64,000 nucleotides of DNA from CAWANP01 sp963783445 (GTDB lineage: Bacteria > Chloroflexota > Anaerolineae > JAAYZQ01). The notes beneath the pieces are model-generated. The model saw only the letters and a list, made by a program, of their open reading frames with translations. It had not been told where the DNA came from and made no database searches. Where the stretch lies: contig CAWANP010000012.1 of NCBI GenBank assembly GCA_963783445.1, positions 484,503 to 548,502 of the forward strand, read 5' to 3'. Each line of letters begins with the position of its first letter. Within the stretch, counting starts at the first letter, position 1. This document shows, one piece after another, positions 16,748 to 27,014 of this stretch. The translations under genes and the position numbers were made by a program.

Positions 16748-17521
16748 CTACGGTCCCACAAACTCTATCTCGGTTACCTGGTTGGCCCCGTCCCCCTCAC
16801 AGTGTTCTGTGACGATTAGGTTGCCGACGAGATTGGAGATAACCTGGCAATCGCTAACCGTGGTCCGTCCATCCTGCTGGCTGCAGGTCTCCAGCCTCAC
16901 AACAGCCGCCCTGAACGTACCTGCGGGCAAGCCGCTCAAGGGCACTTCGTACTTGCCGCTGGGTTCTGACACCGACACGCTGCCCTGCCAGGCATCCGAC
17001 CACACGCCAACGGCAACCCCCTCAAATGGCGCCCCATTGGCATGTTTCACGAGACCGGTCACGCCTGCATAGCCTCCACAGTGCGTATAGCCCCTGACAA
17101 TCTGGCCGTTGAAGGGTGGGGCTGGCGTGTTGGTTGGCCTTGGCCGTGGGGTATCCGTTGGCGGTGATGTGGGACGGGCCGTGGACTCCCGGCTGGGAGC
17201 TGGCGTGCTGCTAGCTGTGGCCGTGTTGGTAGGCAGCGGTGTCGCGGTATCGGTTGCTGTGGGTGCTGTGGTCGGCGTGGCGCTTGGCATCTGTGTATTG
17301 GTAGGGGTAGGTGTAGCGGTGGGCGTGTTCGTCAGAGTCGGGGTCGGAGAGGGCGTCAGCGTCTCGGTCGGTGTGGCCGTGGCGGTGAAAGTGGCTTTGG
17401 GAGTACGCGTTGGGGTCGGGGAGATGCGGGCCACTCGCAGCGGCGAATAGTCGGATAGCAGCAGAGCGACGATTGCCCAGCCCGCGACGATAATAGCCAA
17501 GATGACTACACGTGCCCTCAT
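16748..17521 (-). CDS. Membrane-anchored Thr/Pro-linker protein with C-terminal regulatory-type beta domain
   Basis: 257 residues from the ATG at 17521, preceded by GGGGGTGAT; a longer start five codons upstream is possible. One membrane helix near the N-terminus (VVILAIIVAGWAIVALLL) is followed by about 110 residues of Thr/Pro repeats. The C-terminal 120 residues (VRGYTHCGGYAGVTGLVKHA, then GVAVGVWSDAWQG and GKYEVPLSGLPAGTFRAAV) resemble the carboxypeptidase regulatory-like beta domain, with four to five cysteines. It would sit outside the membrane on a flexible stalk. A paralogue in the same window starts at 27174. Role unknown. Confidence 0.8.
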   Translation of the reverse strand: MRARVVILAIIVAGWAIVALLLSDYSPLRVARISPTPTRTPKATFTATATPTETLTPSPTPTLTNTPTATPTPTNTQMPSATPTTAPTATDTATPLPTNTATASSTPAPSRESTARPTSPPTDTPRPRPTNTPAPPFNGQIVRGYTHCGGYAGVTGLVKHANGAPFEGVAVGVWSDAWQGSVSVSEPSGKYEVPLSGLPAGTFRAAVVRLETCSQQDGRTTVSDCQVISNLVGNLIVTEHCEGDGANQVTEIEFVGP

Positions 17522-17564
17522 ATCACCCCCGCGCATCTCCCAGCGCCTGGCTCCCTGCTAGTGA

Positions 17565-18788
17565 CTATTTGTCCAAGAGTACTGCCACACCGGGCAGCGG
17601 TTTGCCTTCCAGGAATTCCAGACTGGCCCCGCCGCCGGTGGAGATGTGGCTCATCTCGCCAGCCAGACCTGTCCGCTTGACCGCGGCGGCCGAGTCGCCC
17701 CCACCGATGATGGTCGTCGCCTCGGGTAGGGCGGCCAGCATTCGGGCCACCGCCTCAGTCCCCGTAGCAAACTTGGGAAACTCAAAGACACCCATAGGGC
17801 CATTCCATACAACGGTCCGCGCATCCATCAAGCGCTCATGGAACATCTCCAGGGTACGGGGGCCGATGTCCAGGATGCGCCAGCCTGGGGGTACGTCGTT
17901 CACCGTCACCACTTGTGAGAAAGCATTGGCCTCAAAACGATCTGCCACCGTCACGTCAACCGGCAGGACGAGCTTGTTGCCAGCTCGTTCGATGAGGTCG
18001 CGGGCCGTCTCTAGGCTGCTATCCTCAACCAGCGACTCGGCGACCTCGTATCCGTCGGCTTTGAGGAAGGTATTCGCCATGCCGCCCCCGATGAGCAGGG
18101 CATCAACCTGCCCCAACAGGTTCTCGATGACGCCAATCTTGTCCGAAATCTTGGCCCCGCCCAGGATGGCGACAAAGGGCTGCTGGGGTGAGGCCAGGGC
18201 GCTGCCCAGGAAAGCCAGTTCCTTCTCCATCAAGAGCCCGGCGACGGCCGGCAGGTACTGGGCAACCCCCTCGGTCGAAGCGTGGGCGCGATGTGCCGAG
18301 CCAAATGCGTCGTTGACATACAGGTCGGCCAGGCCCGCCAGTTGTCGGGCAAAGGCGGGATCATTCTCTTTCTCTTCTGGGTGGAACCGCGTATTCTCCA
18401 GCAGGAGAACATCGCCAGGCCCCGCTGCCGCTACGGCCGCTTCCACCTCTGGACCCACACAGTCGTCCAGTTTGAGCACGGGGCGGTCCAGCAGCTCTGA
18501 TAGGCGCCGGGCCACCGGATCCATTCTCAGGTCATCTACCACCTGGCCCTTGGGCCGGCCCAGGTGTGAGGCAAGGATCAGCGTCGCCTTCCTGTCCAGC
18601 AGATACTGGATGGTTGGCAAGGCAGCCTGGATGCGAGTGTCATCGGCTACCGCTTGGCTTGAGGTTTCAGCCGAGTCCGCCGGATCCAGGCTAGGGCGCG
18701 TCTCTCTGGTCAGGGGCACATTGAAATCGACGCGTACCAGGACTCGCCTATCCTGAACATCGATATCACGAACTGTCTGCTTGTTCAC
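17565..18788 (-). CDS. pgk: Phosphoglycerate kinase
   Basis: 407 residues. It transfers phosphate from 1,3-bisphosphoglycerate to ADP in glycolysis. RVLVRVDFNVPL opens the protein, followed by LILASHLGRPKG, GDVLLLENTRFH, and near the C-terminus VVWNGPMGVFEF and IIGGGDSAAAV, all intact. Between NVPL and DDTRI there is an insert of roughly 18 residues rich in Ser, Ala and acidic residues, longer than in most PGKs. It follows gap on the same strand, about 110 bases away. Confidence 0.98.
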   Translation of the reverse strand: MNKQTVRDIDVQDRRVLVRVDFNVPLTRETRPSLDPADSAETSSQAVADDTRIQAALPTIQYLLDRKATLILASHLGRPKGQVVDDLRMDPVARRLSELLDRPVLKLDDCVGPEVEAAVAAAGPGDVLLLENTRFHPEEKENDPAFARQLAGLADLYVNDAFGSAHRAHASTEGVAQYLPAVAGLLMEKELAFLGSALASPQQPFVAILGGAKISDKIGVIENLLGQVDALLIGGGMANTFLKADGYEVAESLVEDSSLETARDLIERAGNKLVLPVDVTVADRFEANAFSQVVTVNDVPPGWRILDIGPRTLEMFHERLMDARTVVWNGPMGVFEFPKFATGTEAVARMLAALPEATTIIGGGDSAAAVKRTGLAGEMSHISTGGGASLEFLEGKPLPGVAVLLDK

Positions 18789-18816
18789 GGATCGTCCTCC
18801 GTTTGGGGATACAGGG

Positions 18817-18855
18817 CCTGAGGGGCCTGACTGTGTCTTCAGACCCCTCAGGTTT
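18817..18855 (-). terminator. Inverted repeat between gap and pgk
   Basis: On the plus strand CCTGAGGGG-CTGA and TCAG-CCCCTCAGG pair, with short T/A flanks. On the minus strand it follows gap by about 40 bases and precedes pgk. It may limit read-through or protect the 3' end of gap mRNA. Confidence 0.6.
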
Positions 18856-18897
18856 AACGGTACAGGTAGTTCAACCCCAGTTTGGGGTCACCCATGC

Positions 18898-19914
18898 CTA
18901 CTGCATGAGGTATTTGGCCAGGTCGACTACACGACAAGAGTAGCCCCATTCGTTGTCGTACCAGGAAACGATCTTGATCATGTTGTCGCCGATGACGTTG
19001 GTCAGTGGGCCGTCCACGATGGAGGAGCGCGGGTCGCCCTTCAGATCCATAGAGACCAACGGGTCCTCGCTGTAGCCGAGGATGCCTTTCATCTCCCCTT
19101 CAGCGGCCGCCCGCAGGGCATCGTTGACCTGGCCCTCGCTCACATTCTGTTCCAGTTCACCAGCAAAGTCCACGATAGAGACGGTCGGCGTGGGCACCCG
19201 TAGGGCATAGCCATCGAACTTGCCTTCCAGCTCGGGGATGACCAGGGCTACCGCCTGGGCCGCTCCGGTAGTCGTGGGGATGATATTCAGAGCCGCCGCC
19301 CGGGCGCGCCGCAGGTCCTTGTGCGGCATGTCCAGGATGCGCTGGTCATTGGTGTAGGAATGGATTGTGGTCATCAAACCCCGGCGGATGCCAAAGTTGT
19401 CATGAACCACTTTGGCCACAGGCGCCAGACAATTGGTTGTGCACGAAGCGTTCGAGATAATGTGGTGTTTGTCGGGATCATAGTTCTTTTCGTTGACACC
19501 CATCACCACCGTGAAATCGACGCTATCCGCTGGCTTGGCCGGAGCAGAGATGATGACCTTTTTTGCCCCGCCGATCTCGCGGTGCACAGCGGCCTGCTTG
19601 CCATCCCGAAAAATGCCGGTGGATTCAACGACAACATCCACACCCAGGTCCCCCCAGGGGATCTTGCTGGGATCTCGTTCGGCAAAGGCCTTGACTTCCT
19701 TGCCGCCCACCATAAAGCTGCCCTCTGCTACCTCGATGCTCGCCGGAAAACGTCCATAGTTCGAGTCATACTTGAGCAGCGTACCCAGGACCTTTGCATC
19801 GGTGATGTCATTGACAGCTACAACCTCCACCTCGCTGGCATGGCTTTCCCAGGCAATGCGGAGAATTTGCCGTCCTATCCGGCCAAAACCATTGATTCCA
19901 ATCCTGATCGTCAT
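18898..19914 (-). CDS. gap: Glyceraldehyde-3-phosphate dehydrogenase, type I
   Basis: 338 residues from the ATG at 19914, chosen because AGGAGG precedes it and the protein then begins MTIRIGINGFGRIGRQ. The catalytic Cys lies in SNASCTTNCLAP and the His region in TIHSYTNDQ. The C-terminus has WYDNEWGYSCRVVDLAKYL. Length and motifs are standard. It makes 1,3-bisphosphoglycerate with NAD(P), feeding pgk downstream. The region between this gene and the CBS gene is short (about 50 bases). Confidence 0.98.
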   Translation of the reverse strand: MTIRIGINGFGRIGRQILRIAWESHASEVEVVAVNDITDAKVLGTLLKYDSNYGRFPASIEVAEGSFMVGGKEVKAFAERDPSKIPWGDLGVDVVVESTGIFRDGKQAAVHREIGGAKKVIISAPAKPADSVDFTVVMGVNEKNYDPDKHHIISNASCTTNCLAPVAKVVHDNFGIRRGLMTTIHSYTNDQRILDMPHKDLRRARAAALNIIPTTTGAAQAVALVIPELEGKFDGYALRVPTPTVSIVDFAGELEQNVSEGQVNDALRAAAEGEMKGILGYSEDPLVSMDLKGDPRSSIVDGPLTNVIGDNMIKIVSWYDNEWGYSCRVVDLAKYLMQ

Positions 19915-19964
19915 TTTTGTGCCTCCTAATTTTGGTTGTACCGGGGCCGGAACCCTGGTGTTAT

Positions 19965-20339
19965 TCACAATGCATGGAAAATATCGCTGCTGCTAACGAT
20001 GCCAACCATCTTCTCGCCGTCGAATACCAGTGCGCGCCGGATATCGGCTCGGGCAAACAAGGCTGAACACTCTTGCAAGCTGATGCTCGGCGCCACTGTG
20101 ATAACGGGCTTGCTCATGATCTCATAAACATGGACCTGGCCCGGCTCCCGTCCGGTGGCCACGACTTTTTCAATCACGTCCGTCTCGGTCATGAAACCCC
20201 AGGTGTGCTTGCCCTCCCCAGGTCTGACCAGGAGGCTGGAGACTTTTTTCTCCTTCATCCTCTCAATCGCTTCGGCTACCCGGGCATGGGCATCAATGTC
20301 GACAACCTGCTTGGTCATCACATCTGCTGCTGATTGCAT
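19965..20339 (-). CDS. CBS-domain protein (two CBS motifs)
   Basis: 124 residues from the ATG at 20339, preceded by GAGGCGAGGACC. Two CBS repeats make one Bateman module: VMTKQVVDIDAHARVAEAIERM... GFMTETDVI, then IMSKPVITVAPSISLQEC... VGIVSSSDIF. These bind adenine nucleotides. No other domain is fused. It sits between yvcK and gap, so it may be an energy-sensing accessory of carbon metabolism, but this is inferred only from position. Confidence 0.9.
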   Translation of the reverse strand: MQSAADVMTKQVVDIDAHARVAEAIERMKEKKVSSLLVRPGEGKHTWGFMTETDVIEKVVATGREPGQVHVYEIMSKPVITVAPSISLQECSALFARADIRRALVFDGEKMVGIVSSSDIFHAL

Positions 20340-20352
20340 GGTCCTCGCCTCC

Positions 20353-21378
20353 TCACCTCCCAGCGCTTGCCCGCCAACTGGCATAAAAATCCATCATTCG
20401 GTCGGCAAGTTTCCTTGCGTCATGCCGCCAAGGGGCAGAGCTATCAATCAGATCGGCTTCAATCACCCGGTAGTCGCCATTGGCTGGATGGTGCAGCTCC
20501 ACCGGTTGCAGGTGCGGATACTCCGGGCTTGGCATCAAGTTGTTATTTGCCATGACGTAGGGAAACAACCCACGCCTGGTGTGGTCCTGCAGGGCGCTTA
20601 CATGCTGCCCCACGTCAAGCCCATCGGTCTCTCCCGGTTGGGTGGCGACGTTACACACATAGACCTTTAGCGCCTTTGACGCCGCGACCGCTCGCCGAAT
20701 ATCCTCGACGAGCAGATTGGGCAGGACGCTTGTAAACAAACTCCCCGGCCCGGCGATGATGAGGTCGGCGTCAAGGATCGCCTTCACCGCTCCGGGATAG
20801 GCCCTTACCCGTTCAGGCCGCAGAAAGACGCGCTCGATTGGCTGTCCGGCCTTGGGGATTGCCGACTCCCCCCGGACCCGGGTCAGCCCCGATCGCGGAA
20901 CATCAACCTCTCCGCCAGCGGAAGTGGCAGCAGGGCACCGCAGATCGGCCACCAGCGTCACGTCCTCCAAGGTAGCGGGCAGGATACGCCCTTGCACGGC
21001 CAGAACACGCCCCGTTTCCAAAATCGCTTGCTCAAAACTACCCGTTACTGCAGAAAGGGCAGTAATGAACAAGTTTCCAAAGCTGTGGCCGTGCAGGCCG
21101 TGGCCCTGTCCGAAGCGATATTGGAAGAGTTGGGTGATTAGTGCCTCGTCGTCAGCCAGAGCGGCGATGCAATTCCGGAAATCGCCTGGGGGCAGTACCC
21201 CCAACTCACGGCGCAAACGGCCTGACGATCCTCCGTCATCGGCCACGGTGACGATAGCGGTGATGTGAGGGCTGTGCGCTTTTAGGCCTCGCAGGGACGT
21301 TGAAAGACCTGTTCCTCCACCAATGGCCACCACCTTTGGGGCCTGACCTGTTGGCTTATTCTTCCCAAGTGTGACCAT
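20353..21378 (-). CDS. yvcK: Gluconeogenesis factor YvcK / CofD-like family protein
   Basis: 341 residues. The nucleotide-sugar-binding opening VVAIGGGTGLSTSLRGLK and VTVADDGGSSGRLRRELGVLPPGD are diagnostic. Later stretches LEDVTLVADLRC and LIIAGPGSLFTSVLPNLLV follow the family. YvcK is required for growth on gluconeogenic carbon sources and cell shape in Bacillus and may bind UDP-sugars. Here it begins a minus-strand series yvcK, CBS protein, gap, pgk. Confidence 0.93.
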   Translation of the reverse strand: MVTLGKNKPTGQAPKVVAIGGGTGLSTSLRGLKAHSPHITAIVTVADDGGSSGRLRRELGVLPPGDFRNCIAALADDEALITQLFQYRFGQGHGLHGHSFGNLFITALSAVTGSFEQAILETGRVLAVQGRILPATLEDVTLVADLRCPAATSAGGEVDVPRSGLTRVRGESAIPKAGQPIERVFLRPERVRAYPGAVKAILDADLIIAGPGSLFTSVLPNLLVEDIRRAVAASKALKVYVCNVATQPGETDGLDVGQHVSALQDHTRRGLFPYVMANNNLMPSPEYPHLQPVELHHPANGDYRVIEADLIDSSAPWRHDARKLADRMMDFYASWRASAGR

Positions 21379-21394
21379 TCTTCATCCGATCGCT

Positions 21395-21423
21395 ATTATA
21401 TCCCAATTCCCGGGCTACGTCAA
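21395..21423 (-). promoter_or_regulatory. Promoter of yvcK
   Basis: Minus strand TTGACG, 17-base spacer, TATAAT, about 17 bases before the yvcK start codon. Confidence 0.7.
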
Positions 21424-21517
21424 TGTTGCGACCAGCTTGGGGGATTTGTCACAAACGGAGCTGCCTTGTGTGAGACTGGAAAAGTACTCCCCCGCTCCGT
21501 ACCGCTGTTGGCCCCTT

Positions 21518-21547
21518 TGCACGAACAGTGATACAATGGGGCCCGCG
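21518..21547 (+). promoter_or_regulatory. Promoter of the PcrA-like helicase
   Basis: TTGGCC, 18-base spacer, TACAAT, about 50 bases upstream of the start. Confidence 0.45.
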
Positions 21548-21598
21548 GCCGGGAAGCAGGATGATTTTCCTGGTACGCGAACCCTGAGGGAGCTGGCT

Positions 21599-23849
21599 AT
21601 GACCGATACGATAGAGATCTTGGCGGGATTGAATCCTGCCCAGCGCGACGCAGTCCAGGCAGTGGAGGGACCAGTTCTGGTTCTGGCCGGTCCTGGCAGC
21701 GGTAAGACCCGGGTACTGACCCACCGCGTGGCTTACCTGGTAACAGAGTACGGTGTACCCCCTTGGCAGATCATGGCGGTTACTTTTACAAACAAGGCTG
21801 CTCGCGAGATGAGAGACCGCCTCTTCCGGTTGCTGGGTGAGGATTCACGAAAGTCGACGATTGGAACCTTCCACGCCATCTGCGCTCGCATCCTGCGCCA
21901 GGAAGCCGAGGCCATCGGTATCTCATCCCGCTACGTCATCTATGATGCTGGCGACCAGGTCAGCCTGGTGCGGAGGGCCATCCGGGATCTGGGTCTCGAC
22001 GACAAGCTATTCCGCCCCAAGTCTATGCTCCGCATCATCTCCAGTGCCAAGAACGAACTCATCGCTCCCGCCGAGATGCAGGCCGCCACCTACCGCGAGG
22101 AAGTTGCCAAGCGCGTGTACGAGCGCTACCAGGTCCTGCTGGCGGAGAATGGGGCACTGGACTTTGATGACCTGCTGACAAAGACGGTACAACTGTTCCA
22201 GCAAAATGCCGATATTCGAAGCAAATACCAGCACCGGTATCCATTCATTCTGGTGGACGAGTGGCAGGATACCAATATGGCCCAGTACGAACTGGTCAAG
22301 CTTCTGGCCGGCGAGCGGGCCAACCTCTTTGTCGTGGGCGATGAAGATCAGTCGATCTACCGTTTCCGCGGAGCTGACTATCGCAACGTGGCCCGCTTCC
22401 GGGAGGACTATCCCCAGTGCCCAAGTAATCCTTCTGGAGCGAAACTACCGGTCTACCCAGACCATCCTCGATGTCGCCAATGCCCTCATCGTACGCAATC
22501 TGCATCGCCACCCAAAGAGGCTCTACACAGAGCAAGCCGGCGGCCCGCAACTCTCCATCATCGAGGCCTATGATGAGCAGGAAGAGGGCGACATGGTTGT
22601 CAGTGAGATTCTTCGACTGGTGGCGCGGGACCAGGCGCAGTTGGGCGACTGCGCGGCCATGTACCGCACCAATGCCCAGTCACGGCCCATTGAGGATGCC
22701 TTTGTACGCCGAGGGATTCCCTACAAGCTGGTCGGCGCGACACGCTTCTACCAGCGCCGGGAGATCAAGGACATCATGGCCTATCTGCGCCTTATCCACA
22801 ATCCCTACGACGGAGTAGGCTTGGCGCGCATCATCAATGTGCCGCCCCGCGGAATTGGCCAACGCACGATCCAGATGCTCGTCCAGTGGGCAAACGACAT
22901 GGCCGTGCCGGTCTATGCTGCCTTACAAGTCCTGGCCGAAGCGGAGGCGGAGGAGAATTCCGCTACAGCGATTCCCTTTGGCGCGCGGGCCAGGAAGGCT
23001 CTGTTGAATTTTGTCGAGTTCCTCGAGGAATTGATCCGGTTGCGCACCCAGGTAAATCTGCTGGAGCTACTCGATCTGTTGCTGGAGCGGAGTGGCTATG
23101 CACGATCCGTCCAGGATGGCAGCGACGAGGGGCAGGCTCGCTGGGAAAATATCATGGAGTTGCGTACGGTCGCTCGCGACTATGCGGACCTGCCGGTAGA
23201 GACCGCGCTCACGACTTTCCTCGAGGAGGTCGCCCTGGTCTCGGATGTGGACAACCTGGATGCCGGGGTTGACGCGCCCACGTTGCTGACGATGCATGCC
23301 GCCAAGGGACTGGAGTTTCCGGTGGTCTTTATTGTCGGTCTGGAGGAAGGACTTTTTCCTCACAGCCGGTCGATGGACGATCCGGAACAGATGGAGGAAG
23401 AACGACGGCTTGCCTACGTGGGTGTGACTCGGGCCAAGGAACGGCTCTACCTCCTCCGTACCTTTCGGCGGACGCTGTACGGTGAAAGTGAAATCCGCGA
23501 GCCCTCGCGCTTTCTCCGTGACATCCCGGCCAAGCTCATCAAGGGGCGGGAGAAAGCGCAGACGGCGAAACAGCCAAGCCTCGATATGGGGGCGGGCCGG
23601 TTTCTGGGGCGGAAGTCTTTTACGCCCTTTTCATCACGCCGGGAGCCGAGCCCCACAACCCCGCGTCCGCAGCCAGTGGCCGCCAGCTTTCACACCGGCG
23701 ACCAGGTCCGGCACGAGGTTTTTGGCCAGGGGGTGGTGATCGAAAGCAAGGCTGTCGGGGGTGATGAGCAGGTGACGGTTGCCTTTGCTGGGGCCGGGCT
23801 CAAACGGCTGATGGCCAGCCTGGCGCCGATGGAAAAGCTGGAGAGCTAG
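21599..23849 (+). CDS. pcrA: UvrD/PcrA-type superfamily 1 DNA helicase (frameshifted)
   Basis: About 750 residues if one extra base near 22420 is removed. The first frame runs from the ATG at 21599 (after GAGGGAG) through motif I LAGPGSGKTRVL, VTFTNKAAREMRDR, DDLLTKT and motif II/III DEDQSIYRFRGADY. Continuity is lost at EDYPQ. The next frame continues with AQVILLERNYRSTQTIL, QRREIKDIMAYLR, LLTMHAAKGLEFPVVF and YVGVTRAKERLYLL. The C-terminus includes a Tudor-like GDQVRHEVFGQGVV. It unwinds DNA in repair and plasmid or replication restart. All helicase motifs are intact, so the shift is likely a sequencing error. Confidence 0.92.
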
Positions 23850-23861
23850 AGCCATCGCTTT

Positions 23862-24335
23862 CTACGGCAGCGGGGCAAAGCTCCTTGCCCGGTCGACCAG
23901 CCGCCGCCAGACAGGCCCCCCCACCATCGCATCGGCTACGGTCAAGATCTGGCGGATGAGGTCCAGAATATCCCCACTCCCCTCCCAGTGCTCGCGTACA
24001 ATGGAAGGATCCGTTGTCTCCAGCAGGTCATAGAGTACATAGGCTGCCAGCGCCACGTCATCCACCAGGCCGGCTGGACCGAGAACAAGCTCGGGGACAA
24101 GGTCCAGGGGATTGATGAAATAGACTACCGCCCCACCTATCTTTGCTCTGTTTGTCCGGCTCACACGGTCATCGCGGGAGAGCCGGACCATAAGCATAAA
24201 GAGATCAGGACTGGCCAGAATATACTCAGCGTAGCGGTTGGCTCTGCTCTGATCACCCCCGGCCCATATTCTCACCGTTCGTCGCAGCCTGCGGTAGTAT
24301 TCGCTTTGCCCTACACCTGCTGTGTCTTTTGCCAT
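23862..24335 (-). CDS. DUF1232 family protein
   Basis: 157 residues from the ATG at 24335, preceded by CGGAGGGAATC. The core RTNRAKIGGAVVYFINPLDLVPE... VDDVALAAYVLYDL near residues 70-115 is the DUF1232 signature, a short hydrophobic helical domain. The rest of the protein is helical and charged. A membrane-associated role is likely but unproven. It is convergent with the helicase gene, with 12 bases between the stops. Confidence 0.85.
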   Translation of the reverse strand: MAKDTAGVGQSEYYRRLRRTVRIWAGGDQSRANRYAEYILASPDLFMLMVRLSRDDRVSRTNRAKIGGAVVYFINPLDLVPELVLGPAGLVDDVALAAYVLYDLLETTDPSIVREHWEGSGDILDLIRQILTVADAMVGGPVWRRLVDRARSFAPLP

Positions 24336-24577
24336 GATTCCCTCCGCGCGCTGGCAGCACGACAGGCCCGCCTCCAAGACACGCTTACCACCAATCCCGC
24401 TGCAAAGGATTGTACCAGCTAGGTACACAATTGTCAAGCAGCCTCTAGCCTTGGAGCACGGATGTTTACCCACTGCCTGGCGTACCCTACAGTCGTCTAT
24501 ATCGTTCCTTACGAAAAGGCTTTCACCACCATACGGTTCGTCGGGCAGGTACAGCTGCTGTTGGCAAAGACCAGCGC

Positions 24578-24606
24578 TTGCTGAAATGACCCAGATCGGT
24601 TACAAT
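24578..24606 (+). promoter_or_regulatory. Promoter of the UMF1-type transporter
   Basis: TTGCTG, 17-base spacer, TACAAT, 53 bases before the ATG. In the remainder of the stretch from 24336 to 24577 I see no gene or clear element. Confidence 0.5.
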
Positions 24607-24658
24607 CAATCCCAACGCATTGCTGCCTGCCTGTCCCACGGGGAAAGGAGTTCCGTTG

Positions 24659-26641
24659 ATGCCAAGCACATCAGATGTCGGCCGGACTTATCGCCGCATC
24701 GTCAATGCCTGGTGCATGTACGATTGGGCCAACTCTGCCTTTGCTACGACGATCATGGCCGCTGTGTTGCCCATCTTCTACAGCCAGGTAGCTGGCGCCA
24801 CGCTTCCCAGCGAGGCCGTGGCCACGGCCTACTGGAGCGTGGGGCTGAGCCTATCACTCCTCGTCGTCGCCGTTCTGTCCCCCTTGTTGGGTACCATCTC
24901 TGACGTGATGCGCGGCAAGAAACGCTTTCTGGCCATCTTTGCCGGATTGGGCATTGTGGGCACTGGTCTGTTGGTCCTGGTCAGTACCGGCGACTGGCTG
25001 CTGGCTTCGATCCTCTTTGTCCTGGGCCGCATCGGCTTCACCGGCGCCAATGTATTCTACGATTCGCTGCTGCCTCACGTGGCCAAGGAGGACGATCGGG
25101 ACCGGGTCTCTACCCGCGGCTTTGCCCTGGGGTATCTGGGCGGCGGTCTGCTCCTGGCCATCAACGTGGTGATGATCCAGTTGCTGCCTGGTACGTGGGG
25201 GCCTCGCCTCTCATTCCTGAGTGTCGCCATCTGGTGGGCCGTCTTTTCCATCCCCATCCTGACCCGCGTGCCAGAACCACCCTCCGCCACAGCCAAGCTC
25301 GGCCCAGGCGAAAGCGTGGTCGCGGTCAGTCTCAAGCGCCTGTGGGGTACCCTCAAAGACATCCGGCACTACCGGCAGTTGTTCAAATACCTGATAGCTT
25401 TCCTGATCTATAACGATGGCATCGGTACCATCATCGGCGTAGCGGCCATCTATGGGGCGGAACTTGGCTTTGGCAGTGTGGAACTGATTCTGGCCCTGTT
25501 GCTGGTGCAGTTTGTAGGCATCCCCTTCAGCCTGATCTTTGGGCGGCTTCCCAGCGACGCAGACAAGCGACGGCCGTTATACCTGGCCTTTATCGTTTTC
25601 AATTTTGTCGCCCTGCCACTGGTTGGCCTGGTTGGCGCCCGGACTCTGCCGGGAGAGATTTCAGGCGCGCCGCTGCCACCATACGCGGATACGGCCACGG
25701 CTGTTGGTGAAGGTACCTATCTGGCCGGTGATAACGCGTCTGAGCTTCGAAGGTTCTTGGCGGATGGCGACCATCCCGGCCGATGAGCTGGGTTCCGAAG
25801 AGGATGCGACCCATGCCGTGAGTGACGAGGCGGGCGCCCGCTATGAACTGGCTTTCAACGGACAGGAAGTCGAGATTACCTACAGCACTGGGCCTGAAGG
25901 CGCCATCTGGGCTGTGCAAGTGGACGGCCAGCCGGTCCTGGACGTGGACACGGGCGACCCGCTGACCCTGGATGGCTACAATCCGACCGTGCGCCACGGG
26001 GTACGCCACACTGTCAAGGCCGTGGATCCGGGGAGCACGTTCTGGGTGTGGTCAACACCGGCGAACACAATCCCGACAGCCAGGGAACCGCCATGGCCGT
26101 AGCTCAACTGGAGGTCCAGGCCCCGATTCGCCAGAGCAGCCTTCCGATGATCATCGGCCTGATTGCGATTGTGGAGGTGGTCGGTATTCTCTTTGCTCTG
26201 CTGCTGGGCCGCCCCCTCTTTTCGCGGCTGGCCAAGACCTTGGACACACGCCGCAGCATCATTCTGGCCCTGGTGTTCTATGCCGTGATCGCCATGTGGG
26301 GCTTTGTCCTCGACTCGGTGGTCGAGTTCTGGTTCCTGGCCTGGATGGTAGCCGTTGTGCAAGGCGGCAGCCAGGCGCTCAGTCGCAGCCTGTATGCCAG
26401 CATGTCTCCGGCGGCAAAGAGTGGAGAATTCTTTGGCCTCTATGGTGTGATGGAGAAATTCTCGGCCATCATTGGCCCCCTCCTCTTTGCTGCCGCTGCT
26501 ACGGTCTTTCACAGCAGCCGGCCTGCCGTCCTGAGCTTGATCGTACTGTTCCTCGTTGGCATCTTTTTGCTAACACGGGTGAACGTTGAGGAGGGACGCC
26601 GCGTAGCCAAGGAGGAGGATGCAAGATCTGGCTTGGCTTAG
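24659..26641 (+). CDS. UMF1-family MFS transporter with extracytoplasmic insert (two frameshifts)
   Basis: About 660 residues after correcting shifts near 25760 and 26035. The first frame opens NAWCMYDWANSAFATTI, the YDWANSAF motif of UMF1/Atg22-type MFS proteins, and continues through about eight helices. After the first shift comes a soluble domain of about 120 residues (YELAFNGQEVEITYSTG... WAVQVDGQPVL... LDGYNPTVRHGV), Trp/Tyr-rich and beta-like. After the second shift, helices resume (IIGLIAIVEVVGILFALLL, QGGSQALSRSLYASMSP). The start follows GGAAAGGAG. Amino acid or peptide efflux is known for some relatives; the substrate here is unknown. Confidence 0.85.
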
Positions 26642-27014
26642 GCTCACCCGGCTCCCAGAAGTGTAATTTGTGGTGTAATGTCAGTATGGTATCGTGTTGA
26701 TGGACATGGCTCACGACTCTGCTCAACGCCGGGATAGTCGAGCAGAACCTGACTTCCGCCTACAGGCACATCACACTTCATCATAGCACATTGTGACAGC
26801 ATCGTAGCTCACCGTAGCATATCGCTGCACATCGCTCTACATCATTCCCCGTCGTGAGCCATGCCCATAATGGGCCATAGAGCCCGGCTCCCTTTGCAGG
26901 CCACCCAACCACTGGGCCAGTGGCCGGGTGGCCTGAATCTGTGACCCTCGCTTGATCCAGTTTTTCCCTGCCCGGCCAAGCCTGAACAGGCGCCGGACGT
27001 CACAACGAGACGAT
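26642..27014. other. Intergenic stretch, no gene
   Basis: No credible coding frame. From about 26760 to 26850 the sequence is made of loosely repeated CATC/CAC words (ATCGTAGCTC, ATCGCTGCACATCGC). A strong inverted repeat follows at 26897-26935. Confidence 0.5.
26897..26935. repeat. Intergenic inverted repeat (stem-loop)
   Basis: CAGGCCACCC pairs with GGGTGGCCTG. Inside, CCACTGG pairs with CCAGTGG, so a two-part hairpin can form. No T run follows on the plus strand, so terminator function is uncertain. Confidence 0.6.

Noticed and set aside
17512..18756. 414-codon open frame antisense to pgk
   Set aside because: Ser/Ala/Arg-rich composition of an antisense frame; pgk is intact on the other strand.
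22415..22430. Programmed frameshift in the PcrA-like helicase
   Set aside because: No slippery heptamer or stem-loop lies there, and the shift cuts between two core motifs. Single extra base is simpler.
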